NCBI RefSeq assembly: GCF_040802235.1
Contig: NC_133167.1
Location: 12,888,501 to 12,952,500 of the forward strand
DNA from: Manis javanica
Taxonomy: Eukaryota; Chordata; Mammalia; Pholidota; Manidae
Direction of reading: 5' to 3'
DNA length: 64,000 nucleotides
Shown here: in pieces, positions 26,346-39,550 of the stretch
How the letters are laid out: each line of letters begins with the position of its first letter
Numbering within the stretch: the stretch's first letter is position 1
Position numbers and translations under genes: made by a program
The notes under the pieces: generated by a model
What the model was told of the DNA's origin: nothing
Databases searched by the model: none
Seen by the model: the letters and a program-made list of their open reading frames with translations, nothing else

Positions 26346-29300
26346 AATCTGTATTTGCTATGTAGACATTTGAGCAAACACTTTATCATATAGAATAGGT
26401 GTCACACTGAGTTTAGAAGGACACAGGCTGCAATTTTCCTAAAGTAACAAAATAGTAGACCTATGGAAAAACTGATGCCAACATTCAGTAAATTCACTTT
26501 TGACCCTTAATGAGATGGGGACTTTCAATTCTGCCTGAGACACAGTAGAAAAAGAATAGCCACTGACCCAATTAAATTGAAAGCTCTATGTCTTACTGGC
26601 CTTTGAGACTGTCCTAAATAGGAGGTGATGACAGGTTACCTGAAAAAGATGCCAGTCATAACACAACATAACCAGACAACGCACGGGAGTGACTTTTGTA
26701 CCAGTAACTCTTTGTTGTTCTGAAAACGAAAAACAGAATAACGTATGAGCTCCACATCAAGGGGTCTAAAAAATTAAGTAGGAAGAGCAGGGATTTTCTC
26801 CGAGGCAGGAGATTAGCAACCGTCACTTCTGGGACTGTTCAGTGGTGACTGCAGGGAGGGGAGGTAAGGGCTGGGTAAGCCGATGGGTGACTTCTATGTC
26901 CCTGGCGTCCCGGGAAGGCTGAAAGACTCCATCTGACAAAGGGTCCGCTTGAGGCAGCCGAAGGGTGGAAGTCCCCACTAGCTCTGAAGCCTCATTTCTT
27001 TTAAGATTCTCCAAACTACCCCTTTGACTCTCTCCCCAAATCTCCATCTTGAGAGGACGCAGATTTAGGATTTAAAGGAGAAACTTACTAAATGAGAGAC
27101 CAGCTCTACGTTAACCAGGTACATTGTTTGCACATTAAGTTACTGAGTGTGAGGTAGCAAAAGGGAAGTGAATTCTTAAATTACTTATTGTCATACCTCC
27201 TGCATCCAAAGTTTATAATCCCAGTTACCAAAGGTAAAGAGAAGGTTGGTGGGCTTTGTGCTGGCCTTTCCCAGACAGTCCCAGGACCAAGAACTGAGTC
27301 CCAGCGGCAGGTAGTCAGGAACTTCACGGACAGCACCTTGTCAAGCTAGTTAACCTGAGGATGGTCAGCTGACTTCTGACTGCATTTGTCTTTAACTGTA
27401 TTGTCTTCTGATAAGTATCTCCTGGCCTTCTTGACATGTTGTCTTGCTGTGGAGATGCTGACATCAATAACTTATGTAGAGGAAGTGTCAGCAGAAGATC
27501 AGGCAAGCCCCCCCCTCTGGCTGGAAATATCCTCTATCAAAGACCTCATCACTCATCTCTCTGCAAAACTCATTAGAATAAACCTAATAGTTCATTTTGC
27601 AATTTTAATGTACAACAGATGTGGTAAAAAGGTATTTTGCAAATAATCAAATAATGGAATTCTTCTGCAGAGAAGGGGAAATAAGTTAATGTTTTAAATT
27701 TTGTCAATTGTTTTCCTCCCAGAAAATTTTCTTCAAACCATTAGTTTTCTGTTGCTAGTGAGGGTGAACAGGCAGCCAGCCACGTGAATGAGAACAAGTG
27801 AGTATTAGAGGAGAGCACAGGCACTACCGACACGGAAACTGTCATCGCAAGAGGATGACTGTAATTATGATTTTTTGTTGCATGAATTTTCAGCTGGAAA
27901 AATGGTTCTTAGTTTGCAAGATGGGATAAAACCCAGCAATCATTCTTGGTATCCTCCAGAGAGAAGCATGGCTCTCAAGGGCTCTGATAGCCCACAGAAG
28001 TTAGGACCACAGCTCTAGGTCGTAGGGGACAGTAGTAGAGAGGCTTTACAAACAGGTGTGCAGAGATGGCACAGAGGTCCACTGAAGGGAAAAGCACGTG
28101 GACTTAAGGACGTGGATGTGGGCGGCATGCTGCCCACTGGGCATCATCAGTGGGTGTCCCTCAGCTGGGGAAAGGTGTGAGCTGGCTCCCCAGTGGGAAC
28201 AATATCCATATCTGGTTTTATAAAGTGTCAAGTTGGACACTAAGATTCCCTGGCCTCTATAGTGTATTTTCTCCCATCACAAAAAGAGAAGTAGAGGAAA
28301 ATACCAAGAAGGGACGCTACTACCTGCACTCCCCAAAAAAACTAGTTAAAATTTCTTCTACAACAGCCCTACAGTTTGTCCCTCTTTGGTAGTAAATTTA
28401 AGAACTCGAACATCCACCCCAGCAACGTTAAGTGAATTGTTCACATGTCAAATTCTTAACTTTACATGCTGAGAAGAAAGCTTCTGAAGACTTTCATGGG
28501 CTATTAGAGCTCCAGGTGGCCTTGAAAAGTCATGTTGCTCTGTGATCACTTGCTTGTGCACATAGAACCTTTCCTGTATGGAGAAAATAGTTCCCCTTAA
28601 TGGCACAGTTGCACGCTACTAAACTGTGACAGCATTAGGGCACCATCTTGTGGCCAAGATCTAAACAATGCTGAGCACAAAAAACAGCCCTTGTCTGACC
28701 ACATAAAACACTTTGAGAGTAATATTTCCTATTTTATAGATGCACACAATAAAAATATGAACTAAAAAGAATAAGGCTTATGTGACTGAGCCTGTAGAAG
28801 TCAATCGTACATTTTTGGCCAAGAAAATTTTCTGGTGTAATTCTCCTTTGGGCTTAGGGAACTGCAGAGTGGGATGAGGTAGGAAAGGGTATCAGAATTT
28901 CAAAGTAAATGACTTTAATGTCTTCCTCTGATGCCAAGCCAAGTATTAGTGCTTCTATATCCACCAACTGCCGTATGGGCATTATATCTTATGTTTTCTC
29001 GACATGGATTATTAGACATTAGTCAAAAGCCAGTTCTTCCAAACCACCACTGAATGCTCTTGGTCACACACCCAGTTCGTTGGACAGCACCCTGGCACCC
29101 TCTTGCCCGCACATCTAACTTAAGCAGTATGTATTCTCATAGGGCAAATTAACTACCTAGAGATTGGTTTCAAGGTTCAAGCTATTTCATACAGAACCAC
29201 AAAAGTATGTTAATAGTTTGTTTCTACATTCCTGCCCATCGTATTTTATTTAGTGGGTGCTTTTAAAAAGTACAACTTGAGTTCAAAGACCTTATATAGA

Positions 29301-30637
29301 AATGTGTTGAAATCACATTCATTGTAAGGAACTTGGATCTCTTGTAGTTTTTAATGAACGAGAGGTAAATTTGTTCCATATGTAAATACTCCTAAGCATT
29401 CAAAGTTTAGAAGTTTGACAACCTCAGGGTCAGGATAGTTCCCCTCCAACCTTGTAGGTGAAGGTTTGCAAACGGCTCTGAGCAGCAGAAATTGAGGATC
29501 ACATTATCAGCACTACTTGTGAGAGAGAAAAAGAGATACTGAGTTTGTAACACAATTCGCTCAAGACCTTTCGATAAACTGTTCACCTGACGTAAGATCA
29601 CTACTCTAACTAGAATCTCACATTCTGTAGTCTGGATGAGTACGTGGTGGGAGGACATTTCCTGTCTTATTTCCCAGAAGCTTTCTAGAATCTCTTTTCT
29701 CCGATGGCGTTGAGATGCTTATGTTTATTGTTGTGGATGATACGCCTAAATGTGGCATTCTAACTGGGTTTGGTCCTCTGTCCTTGTATTCAATGATTAT
29801 GAGTTGGAATTAACTCTCAAAGGTGAAATAATTTTTATTTAATCTACCAGTGTGGCCGATTAGGTAATTCCCAAACTTTTCCCTCTAAAAACAAGACAGT
29901 CGCTTCAACTGTGATAACTGTAGGTTCTCTTACAAATGACGAAAGTCCTACTTTCCTAACCAGTCTCAGGAGAGGAGTTTCAAAGGTCCTTCTCTATAAA
30001 AAGATTTCATGGCAACAGTACTGTCAGTCTTAACATTTTCTATTCTCAACAACCAAGTCCCATTTTCCTTGTTAACCCCTAGAAGTGCCTACTGGGGGAC
30101 TGAAACTAAACATTAATACTGTTGCCAAAAAGTTAAAAATAAATCAATCCAAGGGAATGTGCAGCTGGAGGATTACTGAACTGAACACAAAGGACCAGAG
30201 AACCAGAGGAACACACTCTGATCTGTCCTCTACTGGTCAAAGGTGTTACAGCAAAATACTTAGAACAGCGCTTGGTACTAGTGGTTATGTTTATGAGTAA
30301 ACTGATAAGTACATACTTTATTTTCCCATTGGTATCAACATTTTAAGCTGCTTTTGATTTTTCATGTTTTCTTTTAAAGGCATAAAATTTTCCTTTTTTG
30401 CTATTTGTTTTATACAAACTGAGTAATTATGTGATGAATTAATATATACAATTTTAAACCTAGACAGAATCTAGACATCATGTAAATACCTAATTGTTAT
30501 AATCTGCACTTTAAATTTCTAAAGGTTAAGAATTATAACATTACTATTTTTAGCTAAAATTATTACAGAGGCAAAGGTTACCAATTGGGGTATATCAAAT
30601 TAAACGACAATGAAATATTTAGAGAAAGAGTAACTTT

Positions 30638-30643
30638 TTTATT
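30638..30643 (-). terminator. MRPL44 candidate poly(A) signal 2
   Basis: AATAAA on the minus strand (ccAATAAAaaag), about 335 nt after the stop. Confidence 0.45.
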
Positions 30644-30766
30644 GGTATTATAGCAAGGTTCACACAAAACATAATCAAATTATGGTATCTCAGTGCTAGA
30701 TGAGAATAAAATACACCTAAATGTACAAGTTATATACAATAATACAATCAAGAACTTTCGGAAAAA

Positions 30767-30772
30767 TTTATT
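30767..30772 (-). terminator. MRPL44 candidate poly(A) signal 1
   Basis: AATAAA on the minus strand about 205 nt after the stop. Confidence 0.45.
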
Positions 30773-30975
30773 GGGAAAACATCAAAAAAGACTTCTGACT
30801 AAAAAAAAAAAAGATTAAAAAAAGTGATCTGATAAATATTTAATTTTAGAAACTCAGTAGAAGGACTAAGAACTATTTATTTCTTTACCATTTGAAAAAT
30901 ATCTAGATTTGAACATCTTTGACATTTGTCTCATTGTTTTGCTCACAAATTTCAGGTTGCCACACCTTTGGCCGG

Positions 30976-31147
30976 TTAGCTGGCAATAATGGTCTTCTTT
31001 GCTCTTGAATTCTCTTTGGGCTCAGAGTAGTCCCAGGGCCGTCTATTCTCAGTGAATCCATACAGTTTTCTGAGTGCCACTCGAGCAGCTTCTTCTTCTG
31101 CAATCAGTACTGTTTCCCCAGGCCCTTCTGCAATCAACTTTTTATCA
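30976..31147 (-). CDS. MRPL44: MRPL44 exon 4, stop codon
   Basis: Acceptor tttttctag|TGAT. Encodes [20 protein letters not shown], then [19 protein letters not shown] and [13 protein letters not shown], stop TAA at 30978-30976. This reading is too short and split by the intron to show up as a long ORF. Confidence 0.95.
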
Positions 31148-34100
31148 CTAGAAAAAAATCAACAGTAGCCTGAAATTACACAGTGCATCACAAAACACAG
31201 TCTGTAAGTCCATCATGCCTTCTTTTAGCAGTAATGTCTACCAAAATCAACAAAATAGTTTTGGATATATCTTTTAGATCCTAACTAGTTTTGTTGCAAG
31301 GTCACCATAAACAGTAGTTAGACATAGAGATATTTATATTTCCATACTAATAAAAACTCACTGGGTCCAAATCAAAGAAGCAGGATGAATCTAGTAAAGT
31401 ATGGGTTTGGTTTTTTGATGTCGTCGATAGGAGTACTGGAAGAATACATTAAAACTTTGTTAGAAAAACCTGAAATAGAAATAGTCACTGGAGATTTGTC
31501 ATTTTTAATTCATTTTGAATCCATGATATAACTTGATGAAAAATTGTATGGGGAAAAAATTGTCCCTTTCAGGTTTTTCATCTAAACTTTAAAACAAATG
31601 AGAACTCAGTTCTGTGTTTTAAATTAAGAGCTTTAGATCTTCAAAACTTGCTAAGATTTTAAAAATTATTTTATATACTTATACCACTCTAACTTCTTCC
31701 CAAAAGATACTTAGGTAGCACAGTGAATACTTAATAAATGTTGGTTATTGCTATTGTATTAAAACCAGATAAAATAAAAATGAGTATTCCTCTGCTTTAC
31801 TGAACAAACTCTTCTTCAAAAGGGAGCAAAGGATATACACATCAAATAACTACAATCTGTTTGTTTATGAAACAAGTATGGCATGGATGTAGTACTTCTC
31901 AATTTAGCTACTTCCTGGAAATTTCCTGACCCCAAGTTTCACATATGCAACTAAGAGTAGCATCTCTCTGAAAACTGCATGAACAACTACTCCATTTAAC
32001 AGCTCAGATTCAATTTAAGTTGACTTGAAAGCTAAGAAAAACTGAAGCAAAATTTTTTTAAATGAGCAAACCTACGCAAGGGAAACAGCAAAAGTGGAAG
32101 GATTTGCCTGACAGTAATTTGAATGAAATAAAGGTTAATAGAATGGGTTAAACTTTATAATAATAATAATTATACACATATTTATTAAACTAAGGAATAG
32201 AGAAAATCATCTAAAAGTGCATTTCAAGCACAAAAAGTTTATTATGCTTTCAGTCCAATGGTGGAAAAAGTGTATCACTGATCATCTTTTTAAAAAAGTA
32301 TGTAAAATCTAAGAAAAAAACAGTTCTATTACCCAATGACTACCACTACTGGTAGTATGGCAAACAACTTTGTTTAAAAAAATTAAAAATCATTGCTCAC
32401 AAACTCTCAAGTCATTAAAAATTCTTAAAATATGTCACCTGTAGTAGCTGTGCATATGCATATATCATTTCCCTCTTTTTGGATACCAAAGTTATTTCTA
32501 ATTTTTTTGTTGATTTAATAAATGCTATTAGTTCAACAAGTATTTACTGACCACCATGTTGCAGGAAATGTTCTGGCTATGGGGCATAAAGAGGTCAACA
32601 ACAAATAAATATCTTTGTTCACACATTTTTGTCTGCAATCTTGAGAGAACCCCAAGTGGGAAGATACAGGGCACGATGAAGACTCCTGCCGTTTTGTTAA
32701 AATCACTCTCAGAAATAGCGTACCACTTTTTTTTCCACTAGCAGTGTCTGAACAGCTTGCTGATAAAGGATATATTTGTTTAAGGCCTACCAATCTGATA
32801 AGCACGAGTATCTCTTCGTTTTGCTTTGCACTTCAAAGAAAAGTAAAGTTGAAACTTTTTATAACACTATCCATTTTCTCCTTTGTGATTTCTCCCATTG
32901 CTTTTATATCTATAAAATTCTATGTAATATAAAGATTAGAAAAAACTTACCTAAATTTTCATCCAGTTATCTTAAGTATTCAATTTGGGACAGGTAATCA
33001 AATTGGGATACTTATCTGCTTACTAACAAAATCAAAAAGTTCTCAATGTGAGTTGACTTACACATTCTGATGCACAACTAAAAAACCCTTCATTTTCCAG
33101 GACTAGGCTCAGTTGAAACTGTTACAGTGTGGATTAGGGTTAAATCTACAATGCCTACAGGTCAAAATTTTATTTTTATAGAAATACTGACATTAACATA
33201 TACTTCACGAAATTCTACAGTGAATAGTTAACAAGAGCTATAATTAGCAAAACAGATTATTTACCTTCCACTAGGAATGACCAGCAGGAAAGGAGCAGTA
33301 AATAGATTATCATATGAATACAAATTTTTTAAATCTTTTAATAAGAGGTTATATTATGGAATTATGAAAAGTCAGTTTTTAAGGCTTACAATCAATGTTA
33401 TGAAGTAAAAATTAAAATCCTACTAACCAGTATAAGCCAACAAAATACACAGGCAAAGCTGTGGTGTCTCCAGACTGTCTAGTAAGTCTTGATTCAGGAG
33501 CCGAAACGTTTCTTTTCTTCAGTTCTTCTACCAGCAGCCCCATGGGATTTTTTATCTTCCAAATCTCAAAGAGTTCCTTTCCAGTCATTTGGGTAATTAA
33601 GAAGTCCTGCACAAAAAAAGCAGAATTCATACATTTAAGTTAGTAAACAAAATAAGGACCAAAATTCAAAGTACTTTTAAAAGGAGTTAGAAGATGGGAA
33701 ATGAAAGACAAAAGGTACTATTCGTTTTCATTCCAGCATAGTTTTTTCATGTAACTTTTATTACAAAAAGCATAGCTGAAGGTGAAATCTTTTCTCAAAT
33801 TTAGAATATTTTCTTACCAACAAAGTATTTTTAAAAGAGTTGAATTTATGAATAAACAGTAATAACTTCTGGCAGGAACTCCAATAAAACAAGGCACTAA
33901 GGGCCTCTGGAAAACAGTACTTCATAATTGGCTAAGTTCGTATTTTTAAAATCACTTAAATAATAATTTCACATTAACTGTTAACTAATTTTATATACTT
34001 AAATATATAAACCAAATAATTTCAAATTGTTTATGACTTGATAACATGTTCTATTTATAAGACCAAGAAAACTGAGAAAAAAATTATGAACATTCAAAAC

Positions 34101-37100
34101 AGAATTCATTTTGCCAATAAAAAATTATCTCTGTTGATAGAGAACATGGGAAACAAAAAAGAAAACATGGAAAAGAAACATTAATTTGTGTAACATAGCA
34201 TATGATAACAGGATGGGTCTCAGGGGCAGGAGGGGAGAAATTAAAAATGAAAAGATCCCTTAGTTCATGACAAGGAATCAATTTCATTACAACTCTTTCC
34301 TAAGCACCAGAACTCTATTTCGGCTTAATTAATAAAAAAAATATAGAAAGTTCATTCTCAGGGAATTTTAAATCTTCTGATATACAGAGAGCTATATTCC
34401 TTGGGAGACCTATGTCTGACCAGGGGATTGTTATTTGTCATACAGAATAACCAATTGTAGGGGGAGATAAAACAATTAAAATGCCTAAGGCATAACCAGG
34501 AATACAAAAAGAAATCTCAATTTTCCCGAGTGGACCACCTATGACTCCTCCCATAATTTCCTATTGGCGCCTGGTCTTAGCAGTTTATCAGAACTTTTCA
34601 GTAGGTTGTGGGTGGAATATTCCAATCTCATCTCCCCAGAACAACACGACTGTATGAAGAAATGATGTTTCTACAATGCACATTTGGTTATGGGAATCAC
34701 CCACTGTAAACTCCTCTAGCATTTACAATACCACCAAATATGTACAGCTGATCCTCAAACAACATGGGTTTAAACTGTGTGAATCCACTTATGTGCGTTT
34801 TTTATTCAATGAATACATTGGAAAAATTTTGAACATATTCAAATAAATGGTAAAAACCATTTTCTTCTCTAGCTTACTTTACTGTAAGAATACAGCATGT
34901 AATATATATATGTATGTCTAACAAACAAAATACATGTAAATCGACTGTTATAGAATTGGTAAGGCTTCCAGTCAACAGTAGGTTGTTGGTAGTCAAGTCG
35001 TGGCAGAGTCAAAAGCTTAAGTGCACTTTTGACTCCATCGGGGGTTTGACACCTCTAACCCCCCATGTTGTTCAAGGATCAACTCTACTCCTTAACATGG
35101 CTAACACCAGTGCTGCTCGAGAAGTTATCGCCTCGAGAGCTGCTTAAAACAAGATTCCTGGGCCCTACTCCCAGAGATTTTGATTCAGTAATCTGACGTG
35201 GTGCCTGAGAATCTGCATTCCTAGTAAATTCTCCATGATGTTCATGCTACTAATGTCAAACCCTATTCTCAAGGGCACGGTTTAAAAGATTATTGTACAC
35301 TGGCTCTTAAAGGCCCAGACTCATCTCACTTCCCCAGAAACAGTATGATCTAGCCACACAAAATTACCTGTACGTCCCCAAGCACAAGCTCATCCTCATG
35401 GCTCCTTCCCAGAGTGTCCTTCTCAAGGGCAACACTTCTGTAAAACTTCCCGCAACCCTGTCAGGGTTTGTGGGTGCCCTGTCTGAGTGCCCTCGGCACC
35501 TCTGTGAGACTGCTGAGAGCACCTCCCGTGCTCCACCATACCTGCCTACGAGCTGGGAGCAGGACCCTGAAAGCATGGGTCCAGTAGATTCTACTCTGGC
35601 CCCAGGGCTCAGAGCACACTACCTGGCATGCAGCAGACAAAAAATTTTAGGTGGATGAATGAATGAAATATGATAATTCAAAGCTGTGAAGTCTAGCATA
35701 GGAGATGTAGTAAACACAGACATCAAAGCTCTTGATCTAGAAATAGGTATTTGAATTATCTATCACCAAGAGGACCCATAATTAGAACTGTAAACAGAGG
35801 CACTAAAATATGGTAGTATTTCCAAAGTGGTCTCATGATTACCTTGGGATTTCAAAAAGGTGACCAAAATTGTTTAGACAGTTCTTAAGACTCCACACGG
35901 CATAAGGACAAAGAGAACAGAAATCAAGGGAGGACTCTGAGAATTTTTTTTAAAATAACTATTTAACTGGAAGCAGGAGTGTGGAAAAGCTTTCTTTTTC
36001 ACCTTAGGCCTAAAGGGCTTTGAAGGGCCCACTGGCCTCTGGATCTGGAGCAAAATATACAGTCAAGTGGCAGCCACCACACATTCCACACTTAAGGCAA
36101 CTAGCTGTCAGGAAGTCTCTGGAGCAGCGGGGTAGAAGCCTACAACTGACGTCAATGGTATAAAAATGCTTGAGACTTGATGTAGAACCCACAGAAGGGA
36201 TGCTATTTTTAAAGAAATCCTACCCAAGTAACCAGGAGCTGAAAGAAAAGTCAATAGCCATGTCAAGGAACATGGTTGGAAGATCCCAGCAAGGAATTCA
36301 GTGCCCACTGGAGTCTTGTTTTAAACACTGTGTAGGCTCAGAAAGCACTAAACCAGCTTATTGCCATCAAGTGAAGAAAAATATTCTGCTCCCCTTTCTC
36401 CTTCTGTGTCCCTGAGCTCCCACTCCAGGGGGATGTGTTAACATAACTGTTTCAGAAGAGCAGACAGGTAGCCCACCTTTCAGAGGCCTTAGATGGGGAA
36501 GAAGGAAGACAGGTCTCACTTTTGAACAAAGCCTGAGTTTGGTTACTAAAAGATATTCTCTATCAAAATTATCAAACTCAGTAGCAAAATTAAATGAATA
36601 GATGCCAACAGCAAGGGATGCTGTCTTCTTGACTTAAAGTGATTATGTGGACTTTCCATTATTCAAGTGACAAAAACTCAATGTTGTCATCCAGTGCAGA
36701 AGATAAAAATTCTCCCAGCTCATAAATTGTAAAAGGGTAGAGGGAGTCAAGTCGCACCAATTATGTACATATTTTAATTAGCTAAACTGGCTCGCAAGGA
36801 GTTAGGTGTATATCACAGGAACTCAAAGATTTTATCACTTGTAAGAGCAGAACAGCGGTACCAGCCGACACCCACACTAGGCCCTCAGTGTCCTCTGGCT
36901 TCATTCATTCACTAAACATCTACTGAGCATCTACTATGTAGACACTCTCCTCAGACCTAGTGATGTAAAGCTGAAGACGTAGCTCAGTCCTTATGAATTT
37001 AACATTCACCTGTGATGATGTCCTGAGTATTCAATGGAATAATTAAGGCACTACCATAAAAAAGCTTTGGGTGTTTTTCAGACTTGGGGAGGGAGAAAAA

Positions 37101-39395
37101 ACTCACATACAACCTCCAAGGATCATGTAATGAAGAAAAATTTAAAAAACATTTTTCCTCTGTCCACAAGCAGGGTCCCAGCACGTGCATCTACTAATTA
37201 CCTACCCTGATGAAAAGGGCAGTCCTCTCAGGTCCACTGCTCTGGAGCAGCGCTCCAACTACTGCAAAGAACGTCTGCTGTAATACGGGCGGGGGGACTG
37301 GAAATTCCGCACTCAGCGTTAACTGCTCCACAGCCAAGTTTGTAGCCACATGATACACCACCTGCTCGCTGGTGAGAAAGTCCACAAGGCTTTTAACACC
37401 TTCACTGGGCAAGTCCGGGAACTCGTCCTCAAGAAATTGTGTGAGGCACGTTTGTGAAAAAGATGTCCCTTGTTCAGAGAGCTCTTGATTATCTTTAAGA
37501 TTCAGAAGAGCAGCCTCTTTCTCTATTCCAAGCTTTTGGCGCTTGGCCTCCTCACTTTTAACATAGCAGCTATTAACAAAGGCAGTCTTGAGAAGATCCA
37601 AGGAAAAGTTTTCCTGTAACCGATGTCCAAATGCTTGTATTTCAGCATGGTAATCCCAGTTGGGCTTTTCTGAGCTGAAAATGTGAAACAAGAAGACAGC
37701 AGAAGAAGGTAAGAACAACAAGATGTTACTATGATGCAAACATTTTTTATTGTAATGCAATTTTTACTAATTACATAAAGGAAGTGACAAGATTTGAGTT
37801 TCACATTAATGACAGGTTTGATTTTATAAAAGTTAAACCTCAAGTCAGATGATTACTTGCGGTTCCTTGCCATATACACTGTTGGACTGATACTTCCTCT
37901 GAGCTAACTGCCACACTGAAGAGGTTCTTCAACATCAGAGACTATGCCATTATCCTAACTTTTCGGTTTCTACTTTTGCCCTAACCACGGCACGACGCTT
38001 TATACCTAGCTATAAAATACAAATCATAATTTCACAGGTTCAAGCCATCAAAAATAAATACGCTATATGTATCTTGTATTTTATTACGTTGTGAGAACAT
38101 CCATTTAAATTAGCAATAACCTAGCATCAACATTATAAGTAGGTTAAAATGGCATAATCACTCCCAAGAATGACTAAAATGTCTTTTCTTAAAGACAATA
38201 AACCTATAATAAACCTAAGTAAAAAAGAACACAGATATGTATACAGATCTGTGTTCTAAGTCATAAAATGTATGTAATTTGTTTAACCCATAGTTTTTTC
38301 CAACTCTAAAAACCTAAAAGGACTAACCTCACAATAACCAAAGAATTGCAAATTAAGAAGAGATGTTATTTCTTGCCTGTTAGGAAAAGAACTTAATGCT
38401 GTGTTGAAGGAGTATAGGAACAGGACACACGTGTATTTCTCCTTGTAGATACATAAAAGTGGGTCAGCTTTTTTTTTGGAGCGCAATATTAAAGTAGCTG
38501 TCAACATTTCACACTCAATTTCCAAAAGTGTAAGAACTTAAAAGCTATTCAATGTTACATCGGGTTTAACAGCGATAGCATGGAATCAAACACCTACAAA
38601 TTTAGCCATGAGCGAGGTGCATCCATTTGTACTGCCACGACTACATTTCAGACATCAGAGAAATAAACCCGCAAAACCTTAGGTACAGTAGCATCTCATT
38701 TGGAGCTATAAAGATATGCATCTCTCTGTGCCAGACCACCCACTACTGGAGCAAGATCAGTTAGGGCAAAGAGCCCAAAGAGAAACTGTTTTGCTTTTAC
38801 TCTGAACAGCGGACTTGCGGCGGTTGTACACGATTCATTTTTTTCTTGCCCTAAATCACAATACTGTGGGGTGCTTTCTTCCCTCTTATCCGTACCCAAA
38901 GAATTCTCCGGCATTACAACAGGGGCTGCAACGCCCCGGCCCACGTAGAGGCCTGCCTGCACCATCTCTACGGCTCCAGCTGGTGGGGTTTTAAAAGGAG
39001 TTCCGAAGTGTCGAGGGCAGCCCCGCGCTCTGCCCCGCGACAGAAATCCCTTCCCTTGGCCTCTGTCCACGCGGCCACATCCCACCGGGTCTCTATCGCC
39101 AGCCCGCCAGGCTCCAGCCAGGCCCGCACTGGCGATGGGCAAACCCTCCCGCCGCTAGGCAGGAGGCGGCCCGGGGGTGCTCGACCAGCATCTCGACCCT
39201 TTCCCGGGGCGGCTCGTACCGGCGTACGGGCGGCGGCGGGCACCGGAGCGAGCGCCACCGCTCTAACTCCTTCTGGAAGCGGAAGGCGGCACGGAAGCCC
39301 TTCTTCACTCCCCGCGCCGGCGGAGCGAGGACGGGGGCGGCCGGTGCCAGGAGGCAGCGAGGCCGCATCAGCAGCCTCACCAGCCCGGACGCCAT
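30976..39395 (-). CDS. MRPL44: Mitochondrial large-subunit ribosomal protein mL44, complete, 4 exons
   Basis: Component of the 39S mitoribosomal subunit, built from an RNase III-like fold plus a double-stranded RNA-binding domain. Minus-strand exons 39395-39220, 37674-37206, 33606-33428 and 31147-30976 join in frame to 331 codons plus TAA; human has 332 as recalled. Start MASGLVRLL, then an arginine-rich, proline-rich N-terminus (mitochondrial presequence, about 1-30). The RNase III-like domain spans about 86-228 and lacks the catalytic ERLEFLGDS motif, as is normal for mL44, so it is structural. The dsRNA-binding domain (about 236-306) includes [15 protein letters not shown]-terminus KKTIIAS. 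Transcribed away from WDFY1 and towards SERPINE2. Splice sites are all canonical. An NRF-1-like palindrome sits about 145 bp before the ATG. Confidence 0.97.
31148..33427 (-). other. MRPL44: MRPL44 intron 3
   Basis: AT-rich, with a short TAA repeat near 32158-32172 and a diverged repeat tail at about 32530-32620 (caacaagtatttactgacca). No exon seen. Confidence 0.75.
33428..33606 (-). CDS. MRPL44: MRPL44 exon 3
   Basis: Acceptor ttttgtgcag|GAC, donor TACTG|gttagt. Encodes [20 protein letters not shown] to [10 protein letters not shown] plus two bases of a Cys codon, spanning the end of the RNase III-like domain and the start of the RNA-binding domain. Confidence 0.97.
34745..35092 (+). mobile_element. 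Tigger-like non-autonomous DNA transposon, both ends present
   Basis: Begins cagctgatcctcaaacaaca and ends ttgttcaaggatcaactc, imperfect inverted termini, each flanked by TA (34743-34744 and 35093-35094), the pogo/mariner target site. The interior includes ctagcttactttactgtaag. Confidence 0.7.
35105..35265. mobile_element. hAT-Charlie type non-autonomous transposon (MER5A/MER20-like)
   Basis: gattcctgggccctactccc, agattttgattcagtaatct and gcctgagaatctgcattcct are interior landmarks of the group. Confidence 0.6.
37206..37674 (-). CDS. MRPL44: MRPL44 exon 2
   Basis: Acceptor cattttcag|CTCAG, donor AGG|gtaggt. Encodes [19 protein letters not shown] through [12 protein letters not shown], residues 59-215, most of the RNase III-like domain. 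Phase 0 at its 3' end. Confidence 0.97.
37675..39219 (-). other. MRPL44: MRPL44 intron 1
   Basis: AT-rich except for its first 250 bp, which belongs to the CpG island. Contains a perfect 11-bp inverted repeat at 38226-38257. No repeat family recognised. Confidence 0.75.
38226..38257. repeat. Perfect 11-bp inverted repeat
   Basis: agaacacagat (38226-38236) and atctgtgttct (38247-38257), loop of 10 bases. Confidence 0.85.
39220..39395 (-). CDS. MRPL44: MRPL44 exon 1 coding part
   Basis: ATG at 39395-39393 (context tgcaATGg). Encodes the presequence and [19 protein letters not shown] to PPPPVR, ending CGCCG|gtacga, phase 2. Very GC-rich; overlapping plus-strand ORFs are by-products of that composition. 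Confidence 0.95.
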
Positions 39396-39479
39396 TGCAG
39401 GGTAGAACGCAAAAGAGCGGAAGGAAATGAGTCGGATCAGTGCCGGGGTAACCCAGTCCCCACGGGGCTTGTGGGAGTT

Positions 39480-39489
39480 GGGCGGGGCC
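39480..39489. promoter_or_regulatory. GC box (Sp1-type)
   Basis: gggcggggcc, about 85 bp before the MRPL44 ATG. Confidence 0.55.
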
Positions 39490-39538
39490 GGGGCAGGGCC
39501 AGGACGTGGAGGGAGGGGCAGCTGCGGGCAATTTGTAC

Positions 39539-39550
39539 TGCGCGTGCGCA
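39539..39550. promoter_or_regulatory. NRF-1-type site
   Basis: tgcgcgtgcgca, a perfect palindrome fitting the NRF-1 consensus YGCGCAYGCGCR except for one central base. NRF-1 drives many nuclear genes for mitochondrial proteins, so the location before MRPL44 is sensible. Confidence 0.65.

Larger units (their letters stand above)
23026..30600. other. Intergenic region between convergent SERPINE2 and MRPL44
   Basis: Contains two family-A LTRs in opposite orientation (24426-24795, 25222-25605) and an older LTR (25640-26345). The rest (23040-24400, 26350-30600) has no ORF with a recognisable protein and no RNA gene that I can support. A diverged repeat tail with attcattcattcagttacc is at about 23975-24050. 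Confidence 0.75.
30600..30975 (-). other. MRPL44: MRPL44 3' untranslated region (end approximate)
   Basis: Two minus-strand AATAAA hexamers lie opposite 30767-30772 and 30638-30643; either could end the mRNA. The 3' limit is inferred. Confidence 0.55.
33607..37205 (-). other. MRPL44: MRPL44 intron 2
   Basis: Holds a full-length Tigger-like element (34745-35092), a hAT element beside it (about 35105-35265) and an old repeat tail at about 36897-36990. The remainder is unassigned. Confidence 0.75.
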
